Shown here one piece after another: positions 31,663-39,678 of a stretch of 64,000 nt of DNA; within the stretch, counting starts at the first letter, position 1; the number at the start of each line of letters is the position of its first letter. The stretch lies in contig NZ_JABFAU010000005.1 in assembly GCF_017168335.1 (NCBI RefSeq), positions 545,781-609,780 of the forward strand, given 5' to 3'. The translations under genes and the position numbers were made by a program. The stretch comes from Rhodococcus sp. KRD162. Its GTDB lineage: Bacteria > Actinomycetota > Actinomycetes > Mycobacteriales > Mycobacteriaceae. The notes below the pieces were generated by a model. That model was not told where the DNA came from, searched no databases, and worked only from the letters and a program-made list of their open reading frames with translations.

Positions 31663-32819
31663 TGCCGCACCTCTCCTTTCACCAAGTCTTGTGTTGGCGC
31701 AGCGCGATACAGGGCGCGCATGAACCACACGAGCAGAACGGCGTCGGTGATCACCGACGCCACCGCGGCGCCGACGGCACCGAGGGGGAACAGGCACAGA
31801 ACGAGCAGCATTTTCAGTGGAGCCAGTGTGGCTGCCGCCATCACTCGGGTGCGATCGCGGCGCTGCAGGTAGAGCACGGTGGTGAACACGTGGTTCATCA
31901 CGCGCATCACCACGAACAACGACATCACCACCAGCGCACCGGCGATCTGCGGGGATGCAGGGGTGAAGAACAGCACCAGACCGGCCACCAGAAGAAGGGA
32001 GCCGGCGGCGCCGCCGAGTAGTGCAGTGTGCTTCAACGCCGGGCCTGCGCTCACCAGTCCGGATGCTGCACGCAGCTTTTCGTGGAACGTGTTGCCGAAG
32101 GCCTGGCCGATGAATGCCACTGCCCAGGCGGTCACTGCGGCCACGGAGTAGTAGCCGGCAATGGTGGAATCGGTGAGGAATCCGAGTAGCAGCACGTCGC
32201 CCTGGATGTAGACCGCGTTGGCGAGGTTCTCCGAGAACAGCATCGATATCTCGCGCCAGGATCCGGGCAGGCGCGGAGCCGCGACTCGGGTCTGCAACGC
32301 GGCCAGTACGGCAATGACGAAGTACGGCGCGGCATAGAGCAGGCTCGCCACCGTCAGTGACGGATCGGGAACGACGAACAGGTAGGCCGTCGCCAGCGCG
32401 ATGGACGTCGCTTGCCGGCTCGTGTCCAAGCGCTGGGTGAGATCGGGGCGGCCGTCGCGCAGGGCGCGGCTCTTGTAGGCGTTGAACACCAACTCGCCGC
32501 CGCCGACGACGAGGGCGAACCAGGCGATGTAGCTGACCTGCACCAGGCACAGTCCGCCGACGATCAGCGCGCTGCCGGCCAGGACGCGAGTGGTGCGTTC
32601 GCTCAGAAACTCTCGTTCGCTCACGCGGATGGAGCGCACAGTGAACGGATGATCGAGTGGGGCGGCGATGATGGCGGCGAGCGCAAAGCCCATCGCGTAT
32701 TGGCCGTAGTCACCGATGCCGAGTTTGGCGATCAGCGCGATGGTCCACAGCAGGCCGATGCCTCGCCCGCCGTAGGTCCACAGGGCCGCGATTCCGGCCT
32801 TGAGCATATTGCCGTTCAT
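31659..32819 (-). CDS. Polysaccharide flippase-like membrane protein (Wzx/MOP family)
   Basis: 386 residues with about eleven to twelve hydrophobic helices. It opens with KAGIAALWTYGGRGIGLLWTIAL and has FSENLANAVYIQGDVLLLGF near the middle, which resembles the repeated charge-in-membrane pattern of O-unit flippases of the MOP exporter superfamily. It is somewhat short (usual 400-480). Position between two glycosyltransferases supports a role in moving the lipid-linked repeat across the membrane. A second candidate flippase is at 62105-63412, so two glycans or two steps may exist. Confidence 0.75.
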   Translation of the reverse strand: MNGNMLKAGIAALWTYGGRGIGLLWTIALIAKLGIGDYGQYAMGFALAAIIAAPLDHPFTVRSIRVSEREFLSERTTRVLAGSALIVGGLCLVQVSYIAWFALVVGGGELVFNAYKSRALRDGRPDLTQRLDTSRQATSIALATAYLFVVPDPSLTVASLLYAAPYFVIAVLAALQTRVAAPRLPGSWREISMLFSENLANAVYIQGDVLLLGFLTDSTIAGYYSVAAVTAWAVAFIGQAFGNTFHEKLRAASGLVSAGPALKHTALLGGAAGSLLLVAGLVLFFTPASPQIAGALVVMSLFVVMRVMNHVFTTVLYLQRRDRTRVMAAATLAPLKMLLVLCLFPLGAVGAAVASVITDAVLLVWFMRALYRAAPTQDLVKGEVRQ

Positions 32820-32832
32820 GTAGACCGCCGCA

Positions 32833-33900
32833 TCATTTCGACCACACCGCCACGAAGTTCTCGGCGACCAGATCGGGTGAGTTGGCGCGCCGCAGCGTCT
32901 CCACCTCGCGTCGCAGTCGGGTCAGTGCGGCTCGGTCGGTGACGAGGTCGGCAGTGGCGTCGGCGATCTCGTCGGTTCCTCCGCTGACTACCAGTGCGCC
33001 GCCGTCGGTTTCGGACAGTGCGCCTTCTTCGAGGCAGACGACCGGGGTTTGGTAAGCGATGGCGCGGCTCACCGAACCGGATGCCGGGAACGCGTCCCCG
33101 TAGATGGATCGTTTGCCGTAGGGCACCACGAGGGCGCGGATGGAGGCGAAGAAGGCGTCCTCGTCCGGGCCGTTCACTTCGCCGAGTATCTCCACTCCGT
33201 CGACCGGGTCGAGCAGTTCGGTTCCGCGGCCGGCGATGCGGATGGCGATGTCGCGGGGGAGTCGGTCTCGAAGCTGTCGAAGCTGATCGAATCCTTTTCC
33301 GCGATAGACGAATCCGAACATTCCCACGGCCATCGGCCGATCCTCGGCTGGGGCGATGTCGGGGCGTTCGGGGACGAAGTGCATCACGGCTTCTGCCGTC
33401 GCGGCCGGGTAGCTGCGCTCGAGGGAGTCAGTGCCGGAGCGGGTGAGAGCGAACAATGTTCGACGCCCGACAACCCAGCGTTCGAGCCGACGCCACGCCG
33501 CTCGAAGCGGGTAGTGCAGGCCGTGGTTGAGAACCTTGTTGCCGGCCAGGAACTTGGTGCGTGCCGGCCACCAGACGATGCCGGGTGGGTCGTGTACGGT
33601 CGCGGTCACCTGCGGGTTGCCGGTGAGCCGGGCAGTCGCCCAGAACGGCATCACCGAGCCACCGCTGAGTTCGCAGTGCACGATCACTCGTTCCGGATCG
33701 ACGTCCACCAGATCCTGAATTGCTCTGCGGTGCCGCAGGATATCGCGTATCGAGTGCGACCCGGGGCCGTCGTGGCGGTACTCGATCACCTCGGCGAAGT
33801 GCGGCCGAACGGCAGCGGCGAAGTCGTCGGCATAATCGCCTACACCGCCCTCACCGGATCGGGGGGCGATGTAGACGAGTCGGCAGTCGCGCAGGATCAT
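32833..33900 (-). CDS. Glycosyltransferase, GT4-like
   Basis: 355 residues. The N-terminus YIAPRSGEGGVGDYADDFA is the Gly-rich loop found at the start of many GT4 enzymes acting on lipid-linked acceptors. The C-terminal domain has VGMFGFVYRGKGFDQL, AIRIAGRGTE and YGDAFPASGSVSRAIAYQTP (nucleotide-sugar site). ATG 33900 overlaps the acetyltransferase stop by 4 bases. It lies 13 bases before the flippase gene. Sugar specificity is unknown; the GDP-mannose-derived sugars made by the neighbouring genes are natural donor candidates. Confidence 0.8.
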   Translation of the reverse strand: MILRDCRLVYIAPRSGEGGVGDYADDFAAAVRPHFAEVIEYRHDGPGSHSIRDILRHRRAIQDLVDVDPERVIVHCELSGGSVMPFWATARLTGNPQVTATVHDPPGIVWWPARTKFLAGNKVLNHGLHYPLRAAWRRLERWVVGRRTLFALTRSGTDSLERSYPAATAEAVMHFVPERPDIAPAEDRPMAVGMFGFVYRGKGFDQLRQLRDRLPRDIAIRIAGRGTELLDPVDGVEILGEVNGPDEDAFFASIRALVVPYGKRSIYGDAFPASGSVSRAIAYQTPVVCLEEGALSETDGGALVVSGGTDEIADATADLVTDRAALTRLRREVETLRRANSPDLVAENFVAVWSK

Positions 33901-34517
33901 CAGTAGAAGAGCGGCCGATACTTCGGACGGTAGGCCAATGCCGCGGGGTCTCGCATGGCACGGACCTTGGCGGGCACTCCGGCGACAACTTCGAGTTCGC
34001 CGACGTCTCCGCGCACCATCGAGCATCCGCCGACGACGGCACCGCGGCCGAGGGTGACCCCGCTGAGAAGGGTGCTGCGACTGGCGATCCACACATAGTC
34101 GCCGATGACGCAGGGTTCGAGGATGGGGGTGAACTCCGGCGAGTTGTGATCGTGGTAGCCGCCGATGATGTGGGTGTCGCTGGCGATGACGACGTTGCTA
34201 CCGATGGTGATGCCTCCGCGGGCGTCGAGCATGCAGCGGAATCCGATGGAGCAGGCGTCGCCGATGGTGAGTCCCTCTGGATCGAGGATGGTGGTGCCGC
34301 GGAAGATCGAGACGTCCTTGCCGATCGTCGCGCCGAACGCGCGCAGGAAGGTCTGCCGAATCCAATGTGAGGGAATGTAGGTGACGATCATGTTGAAGCC
34401 GAGTGTGCCGACGCGGTTGCGCAGCTTCCGCTTGAACGTGATGTCCTGCATCTTGTAGTCGGACACGTCGTAGAGCTCGGGCTTGGATTCTCCCACAGGC
34501 TTTTCCACCGCAGTCAT
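33900..34517 (-). CDS. Left-handed beta-helix acetyltransferase (WcaF/NodL-like)
   Basis: 205 residues. Hexapeptide repeats run from about 85 to 190 (GKDVSIFRGTTIL, IGDACSIGFRCML, IGSNVVIASDTHI, IGDYVWIASRSTLL, LGRGAVVGGCSMV). A His-bearing loop (IIGGYHDHNSPEF) corresponds to the catalytic His region of sugar O-acetyltransferases. The N-terminal 60 residues (FKRKLRNRVGTLGFNMI) form a helical part common in WcaF/WcaB types. ATG 34517 follows GAGGAG and overlaps the upstream dehydratase-like gene by 4 bases. It probably O-acetylates a sugar of the repeat unit. Confidence 0.85.
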   Translation of the reverse strand: MTAVEKPVGESKPELYDVSDYKMQDITFKRKLRNRVGTLGFNMIVTYIPSHWIRQTFLRAFGATIGKDVSIFRGTTILDPEGLTIGDACSIGFRCMLDARGGITIGSNVVIASDTHIIGGYHDHNSPEFTPILEPCVIGDYVWIASRSTLLSGVTLGRGAVVGGCSMVRGDVGELEVVAGVPAKVRAMRDPAALAYRPKYRPLFY

Positions 34518-35488
34518 GCTGCCATCTCCTCGGTCATGTCGAATTCGACCATCGCCTCGACGATGCGATCGAAATCCTTGGTCGGTGCCCAGCCCAGGAG
34601 ATCCCGGGCCTTGGTCGCGTCGCCGACCATTCTTGCCGAGTCGGTGGGCCTGAGCATCTCGGAATCCGTGCGAACGTAGTCGCGCCAGTTCTCGATACCC
34701 ACGGCTGCGAACGCAGCGGCCACGAAGTCCGCGACGCTGTGAGCCTGGCCGGTGGCGACGACGAAATCCTCGCCCTTGCCGTAGTCGGCCATCGCCGCCA
34801 TCGCATCCACGTAGTCCGGTGCCCAGCCCCAGTCGCGTACCGAGGTGAGGTTTCCGAGTTCGAGGGCGTCGAGGGTGCCGCGGCTGATCGCGACGGCCGC
34901 CTTGGTGATCTTGCGCGTCACGAAGGTCTCCGGACGGCGGGGAGACTCGTGGTTGAACAGGATGGCGTTGGTGGCTTCGAGTCCGCGAGCTCGATATACC
35001 TGAACCATATTGTGACTCAGTGCCTTCGACACGCCGTACGGTGAGGTCGGCGCAATCTGGGTCTCCTCGTTCTGCAGAGAGACTCCGGAGCCCGCGAAGA
35101 TCTCGGCACTCGATGCGTTGACCACCACGATGCGTTTGCCCGATGCCTCCTGCTGAATGAAGCAGGCATCGAGAAGTGCCGCGGCCGAGAGCCCGTTGAC
35201 CTGGGTGGTGAGCACCGGGTCGCACCAGGAGCGCCATACCGACGAGATACCTGCGAGATGAAAGACGTAATCGGGCTCTATCTCGCGAATCAGAACCTGC
35301 GCGACGCCAGGCTCGCTGATATCGACGCCGTGTTGTTGGACGTGGCCGTCGACCGTGGCGTCGTGTCCGCCCGGTTTGGCTACACCGTGAAGGGCCCAGC
35401 CTCGTTCGAGCAGGAGCTCGGCGAGGTAGCCGCCGTCCTGTCCGGCAACTCCGGTGATCAGTGCGGTCGGGCGCTGCCCGGTGTTCAT
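34514..35488 (-). CDS. Gmd-like extended SDR (GDP-sugar 4,6-dehydratase or reductase paralogue)
   Basis: 324 residues. NAD(P) is bound by ALITGVAGQDGGYLAELL; the active site has NASSAEIFAG and SPYGVSKA (Tyr-x3-Lys); LFNHESPRRPETFVTRKI is the GDP-mannose-dehydratase signature. It is clearly a paralogue of the gmd at 35485. With two such enzymes in tandem, one may be the 4,6-dehydratase and the other the 4-keto-reductase (as Gmd/Rmd make GDP-D-rhamnose); this copy, lacking the GLLRGQ N-terminal loop, is the better reductase candidate. It overlaps both neighbours by 4 bases. Confidence 0.75.
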   Translation of the reverse strand: MNTGQRPTALITGVAGQDGGYLAELLLERGWALHGVAKPGGHDATVDGHVQQHGVDISEPGVAQVLIREIEPDYVFHLAGISSVWRSWCDPVLTTQVNGLSAAALLDACFIQQEASGKRIVVVNASSAEIFAGSGVSLQNEETQIAPTSPYGVSKALSHNMVQVYRARGLEATNAILFNHESPRRPETFVTRKITKAAVAISRGTLDALELGNLTSVRDWGWAPDYVDAMAAMADYGKGEDFVVATGQAHSVADFVAAAFAAVGIENWRDYVRTDSEMLRPTDSARMVGDATKARDLLGWAPTKDFDRIVEAMVEFDMTEEMAA

Positions 35489-36480
35489 GCTATTGCAGCC
35501 GTGTCGGGTGACAGTTCGGCGAGATCGTTCTGCACCATCATCGAAACCAGCTCGGGAAAACTGACTTTCGGCTTCCAACCGAGTGCTGCGTGGGCCTTGG
35601 CGGAATCACCGACGAGCAGATCCACCTCGGCGGGCCGGAAGAAGCGGGGGTCGATCTTGACGTAGGGCTCCCAGTCGTCGATGTCAACTGCCGCGAAAGC
35701 ATGATCGAGCAGCTCACGAATCGAATGGGTCTCGCCGGTGGAGATGACGTAGTCGTCGGCCTCGTCCTGCTGCAGCATCAGGTACATCGCTTCTACGTAG
35801 TCGCCTGCGAAGCCCCAGTCGCGTTTGGCATCGAGGTTGCCCAGCGAAATCTCGCTCTGCAACCCCAGAGCGATTCGGGCAACGGCCTGGGAGACCTTGC
35901 GTGTAACGAATTCCGGTCCACGTCGCGGTGATTCATGGTTGAACAGAATGCCGGAGCTGGCGTGCATGCCGTAGGACTCGCGGTAGTTGATGGTCATGTA
36001 GTGCCCGTAGACCTTTGCGACCCCGTACGGCGAGCGGGGCCACAGCAGGGTCTCCTCGCGCTGGGGAACTTGCTGGACCTTGCCGAACATCTCCGAGCTC
36101 GAGGCTTGGTAGAAGCGCACCTGCTTGCCTGCCACCTGCTCGTAGAGCCGGGTGGACTCGAGCATGTTCAGCACGCCACCGCCGGTGACATCGGTGGTCA
36201 GGCGCGCATTCTCCCAGGAGTACGCCACGAACGAGACGGCCCCGAGGTTGTACACCTCGTCGGGGTCGGCGACGGCGAAGGCGCGCATCAGTGCCGACAG
36301 GTCGAGCAGGTCACCGTGTAACACCTCCACCTGGGGCAGCACCTGCTCGATCATGGCTGCCTTCGGATTGTTCTGTCCACGAAGGAGACCGAAGACCTTG
36401 TAACCCTTGCTCAGTAGCAGCTCGGCCAAGTAGAGGCCGTCCTGCCCGGTGATGCCGGTGATCAGTGCGCGCTTGGTCAT
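35485..36480 (-). CDS. gmd: GDP-mannose 4,6-dehydratase
   Basis: 331 residues with the full Gmd signature: ALITGITGQDGLYLAELLLS, FGLLRGQNNPKAAMI, HGDLLDLSAL, ASSSEMFGKVQQVPQ, the catalytic YGVAKVYGHYM (Tyr-x3-Lys), and LFNHESPRRGPEFVTRKVS with LGNLDAKRDWGFAGDYVEAM. It converts GDP-D-mannose to GDP-4-keto-6-deoxy-D-mannose, the branch point to GDP-rhamnose, GDP-fucose, GDP-perosamine or colitose. It overlaps the upstream glycosyltransferase (36477) and the downstream paralogue by 4 bases each. Confidence 0.92.
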   Translation of the reverse strand: MTKRALITGITGQDGLYLAELLLSKGYKVFGLLRGQNNPKAAMIEQVLPQVEVLHGDLLDLSALMRAFAVADPDEVYNLGAVSFVAYSWENARLTTDVTGGGVLNMLESTRLYEQVAGKQVRFYQASSSEMFGKVQQVPQREETLLWPRSPYGVAKVYGHYMTINYRESYGMHASSGILFNHESPRRGPEFVTRKVSQAVARIALGLQSEISLGNLDAKRDWGFAGDYVEAMYLMLQQDEADDYVISTGETHSIRELLDHAFAAVDIDDWEPYVKIDPRFFRPAEVDLLVGDSAKAHAALGWKPKVSFPELVSMMVQNDLAELSPDTAAIA

Positions 36481-37616
36481 CGCGACGCTGTCCTCTCGAT
36501 ACGTCCTGCATGAATGTCTGTTACTGCGGCGTACAACTCGGCAGCAAAGCGTTCTTCGCTGAACTGCTCCACATGGTTCTGGATCTTCGACGGTTCCCAG
36601 TGAGTTCGCTCCAGTGCGCCGACCGCTTCGCGGATCGAATCTGGTTGCGGCTGATCGAAATACACTCCGGTAACGCCCTCGTCGACGGTGTCGAGGAATC
36701 CTCCCCAGCGCAGTACGGCACTGGGTTTGCCGTGGTAACCCGCTTCGATGGGGGTCAATCCGTAATCTTCATAGCTCGCGGCGACCAAACCGTTACAGCC
36801 CTGGTAGAGCCAGGTGATTTGACCCGAACTCAGATCGCTGAGCATGAGTACGTTGTCGGACTTGAGCTTTCGTAGTCGATCGGCCTCGGGACCGCGGCCG
36901 ACCACTATCAGCTTGCGATCGGTTCCGGCGAATGCAGCCATCACCTTGTCGACGTTCTTGTACGGCAGCAGACGCGAAATGCACAGGTAGTAACCGGAAT
37001 CACCGAGCCACGCCTGAACCTCGGGTATCGGTTCCTCGGGGGCGGCCTCGACGGTGAACGGTGCAGGCAGCACGGTGGATGTGATGCCGTAGGCGTCGGT
37101 GATGCGCTGTTGCACCACGGTGGAGATGGCCAGATAGCGATCGGCCGACAAGGCGGCTCTGCGATCCCATATGCGTAGCGGATACGAAAGTACTGCGAGT
37201 GCAACGCGTTTGAGGAGACTTCGTGATTGCCCCAGGTACATCTGAGATTCGTACAACCATCGCGCGGGTGAATAGCAGTAGACGAGTGTGCGTCCGGACG
37301 TGCGGAAGCCGTGCGCCCAGCCGCTGGTGCTGGTGAGCACGACGTCCGCGTCGATCTCGATCGAGGACGAGGCGAACGGTAGGAGCGGGAGCGCGGCGCG
37401 GTGGTTCTTGCGCAGAAATCCGATTCGGTTCAACGCGGATGGCCGGACGTCCAGGTTCGCGAACTCGGGAAACGTCGTGCTCGGCTCGAAGAGTGTGGTG
37501 TAGATGGGCGCGTCGGGGAACGCTCGCGCCATGGCCAGCACGACCTTCTCGGCACCGCCGCGTTGGGTCAGGTAGTCATGCGCAATGGCTACGCGTACGC
37601 CGTCATGACTCGTCAT
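36477..37616 (-). CDS. Glycosyltransferase GT4 (WbaZ/mannosyltransferase-like)
   Basis: 379 residues. AIAHDYLTQRGGAEKVVLAM is the N-terminal loop typical of WbaZ-type enzymes. YCYSPARWLYE, CISRLLPYKNVDKVM, VVGRGPEADRLRKL and the nucleotide-sugar site SYEDYGLTPIEAGYHGKP (E-x7-E type) follow. Relatives transfer mannose or a 6-deoxy sugar from GDP donors, matching the gmd gene directly downstream. ATG 37616 is chosen; an in-frame ATG at 37637 lacks a ribosome site. It is the first gene of the minus-strand glycan operon. Confidence 0.85.
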   Translation of the reverse strand: MTSHDGVRVAIAHDYLTQRGGAEKVVLAMARAFPDAPIYTTLFEPSTTFPEFANLDVRPSALNRIGFLRKNHRAALPLLPFASSSIEIDADVVLTSTSGWAHGFRTSGRTLVYCYSPARWLYESQMYLGQSRSLLKRVALAVLSYPLRIWDRRAALSADRYLAISTVVQQRITDAYGITSTVLPAPFTVEAAPEEPIPEVQAWLGDSGYYLCISRLLPYKNVDKVMAAFAGTDRKLIVVGRGPEADRLRKLKSDNVLMLSDLSSGQITWLYQGCNGLVAASYEDYGLTPIEAGYHGKPSAVLRWGGFLDTVDEGVTGVYFDQPQPDSIREAVGALERTHWEPSKIQNHVEQFSEERFAAELYAAVTDIHAGRIERTASR

Positions 37617-38044
37617 GTGTTCGCCCGGTGTTGGCATGCCGAAAGATGCTGTGGCAGATGACTATTGTTCTTCATGGGCTACCCATCGTCTCGAACCGCA
37701 CTCGAATAGAGCTGTGGGGGCCATCTCGCACTCCGATTCGGCTCCAGGTGCTTCGGTGCACGTGGAGCGTCGACTACTCGGTGTCCCCCGACGAGACGTG
37801 CGAACGACTGACATGATCCTGCCACGAAAAGTCATTCATTCGCTGTATATGAATATCGCTTTCCACGAGAAATGGAAAGCCCAAAGTGAGGTTGTTCACA
37901 AGGCGAAGCACATTAGCGAAAAGTGGAAACTCGCCCTTTGCCGAGATTTAACGTAGCCGAAATGTTTGCTTCGAGAAACGGGCAGCTTCGAACCGAAATC
38001 GGCGACGCGCACAATGGTTGAATCTCGAACAATGGCGAGTGAAT
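37617..38044. other. AT-rich intergenic region upstream of the glycan operon
   Basis: 428 bases separate the glycosidase stop at 38045 from the operon start at 37616. From about 37800 the DNA is clearly richer in A+T than its surroundings and has no credible gene. A 113-codon plus-strand frame shows no recognisable motif. It holds the inverted repeat at 37858-37880 and should contain the operon promoter and the end of the glycosidase transcript. I could not pick a confident -35/-10 pair. Confidence 0.5.
37858..37880. promoter_or_regulatory. Inverted repeat GCTTTCCA-N7-TGGAAAGC
   Basis: A perfect 8-bp inverted repeat with a 7-base spacer in the AT-rich gap, about 240 bases before the operon start. 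It could be a regulator site or a hairpin ending the upstream glycosidase transcript. Confidence 0.5.
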
Positions 38045-39571
38045 TCAGCGGGTGACGGTGGCTCCGACCCAGGGAGCCCATGTGATGGCACCGTACTGAA
38101 ATGTCACCCGCACGCCGCCGCCGTACTGCGGTATCTCGTCGCTGGTTGCCGGGCCGAGGGTGGGATCCCAGGCACTGAAGATGCCTCCGCCGATGTTGTG
38201 GGTGCCGCCGATCGCGGTGGAGAACACGCGAAGACCATAGGGGCTGTCGAAGTCCTGGTAGGTGCCGTTGAAGGGCGTCGTCGGAAGGAATCCCGTGTAG
38301 CGCACCGCCTCGGCGACTGCGGTGGGCACTCCCACGAACCCGTTCGGCATCTCGTACACCACCGCGTCCTGGCGGTACTGGGCCCAGGTGTCGCGGATGG
38401 GGAACACCGGGCCGAGGACGGATCCGAAGGTATCGGGTGCGGCGGCGAAACGGTTGTACTCGGCCGTTCGCGGAATATTGGTCTGCAGCAGGCTCATCAG
38501 TGCCCACAGTGCAGGCTTGGCCGACCAGTCGGTGCGGAGCAGGCCGAAGGTCATCTCCGGGTCGTTGCTGCCGGTCTGCTGGTCACGGAGCTGATAGAGA
38601 AAGATCGGCCCGGTGTAGGGCAGCTCGCGCCACTTGGTGACGAAGTCTGCGATCATCCCGCTCTGCTGGTCTTCCGAGGCCACGGCGGTCGGGACGCCGT
38701 ACTCGGTGGCCCAGATCTGCTTGTTTCCATCGCCGTTCGCCACCATGGACGCACGCATGTCCATCACTTGCCGGGCCGGTGAATGGTCGACGTACGGGCC
38801 CTCGGAGAACTTCAGTGAGTACTGGTAGGGGTGGTAGGACAGGGCGTCGAAGTATCCCGCGGCACCGGCCGCGTACATCTGTTCGAGGAAGTCGACGGGA
38901 TTGACGATTCCCCAGGCCTGTTCGGCCGCGCCCAGGACGCCGCCGACCACGGTGGCGGACGGATCGGCGGCTTTGATCTTCGGGTACGCGGCCTCGAGCA
39001 GGTCGGTGTATCCGGCCGCGTCGGGTTGCGGTGCGTAGAACGTGGCCCCGTTCGGCTCGTTCCAGATTTCGTAATCGGCGACCTTGCCCGCGTACCTGGC
39101 TGCCACCTGCCCTGCGAAATCGCCGAAAGCGGCGGGTGAGGCCGGACGGGTACTGATCGGTTGGCCTACCGGGGAGGTGGCCCAGGGCGGGGTGTAGGCG
39201 ATGATGCCCAGCATCGAGATGTTGGCCGCGTGCAGCTTGTTCACCACACGATCGACGTCCGTCCAGTTCAGGTTGCCCTGGGTGTATTCGACGGTCGACC
39301 ACGGGATGGCGATGCGCATGGATTTGACGCCCATCGCGGTCACGAATTGCACGGTGGTGTCCAGCTCGGCATCCGTCGCCCAGAGCAGACCGCCCCCATC
39401 GGAGATGCCGACACCGGGTGGGTTCGGGGTGGCTTCGGCGCGCGATTGTGCGCCGACGAGGTGATCGGGTGAGGTGACTATCGAGGTTGCGCCGACGGAC
39501 AGTCCGGCAGCGACGATCAACACTGTTGCCGCCGAAAACATTGTGCGGAATCCACTGTGAATTCGAGCCAT
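38045..39571 (-). CDS. Secreted GH39/PslG-like glycoside hydrolase with C-terminal module
   Basis: 508 residues from ATG 39571 (GGAGAG upstream; TTG 39577 possible). A signal or N-terminal anchor (TMFSAATVLIVAAGLSVGA) precedes the catalytic barrel. The acid/base Glu is in YEIWNEPNGATF and the nucleophile in IWATEYGVPTA. The last 130 residues (from about TFGSVLGPVFPIRD) form an extra domain with short LGxP-like and YGG repeats resembling LGFP-type wall-binding modules. The barrel is paralogous to that of 29514-30542. It stands alone between the operon and the polymerase gene, suggesting hydrolysis or remodelling of the locus's own glycan at the wall. Confidence 0.8.
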   Translation of the reverse strand: MARIHSGFRTMFSAATVLIVAAGLSVGATSIVTSPDHLVGAQSRAEATPNPPGVGISDGGGLLWATDAELDTTVQFVTAMGVKSMRIAIPWSTVEYTQGNLNWTDVDRVVNKLHAANISMLGIIAYTPPWATSPVGQPISTRPASPAAFGDFAGQVAARYAGKVADYEIWNEPNGATFYAPQPDAAGYTDLLEAAYPKIKAADPSATVVGGVLGAAEQAWGIVNPVDFLEQMYAAGAAGYFDALSYHPYQYSLKFSEGPYVDHSPARQVMDMRASMVANGDGNKQIWATEYGVPTAVASEDQQSGMIADFVTKWRELPYTGPIFLYQLRDQQTGSNDPEMTFGLLRTDWSAKPALWALMSLLQTNIPRTAEYNRFAAAPDTFGSVLGPVFPIRDTWAQYRQDAVVYEMPNGFVGVPTAVAEAVRYTGFLPTTPFNGTYQDFDSPYGLRVFSTAIGGTHNIGGGIFSAWDPTLGPATSDEIPQYGGGVRVTFQYGAITWAPWVGATVTR

Positions 39572-39625
39572 CTTCAATTCTCTCCACCAGGGGTCCGTAC
39601 CGCCGTTCGACGGGCCGGTGCGGGA

Positions 39626-39667
39626 ATTGTTGCACTACAAACGATTTTTTGTACAAATTGCAACAAT
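39626..39667. terminator. Stem-loop between polymerase and glycosidase genes
   Basis: ATTGTTGCA (39626-39634) pairs with TGCAACAAT (39659-39667), and inside it TACAAA (39636-39641) pairs with TTTGTA (39648-39653) around a 6-base loop, with a 1/5-base asymmetric bulge. It begins 11 bases after the polymerase stop on the minus strand. It may terminate that transcript, although no T-run follows on the minus strand. Confidence 0.5.
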
Positions 39668-39678
39668 CATTCCGATGG

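Noticed and set aside
37615..37956. 113-codon plus-strand frame in the gap upstream of the glycan operon
   Set aside because: No ribosome site, no motif, and AT-rich DNA better explained as control region.
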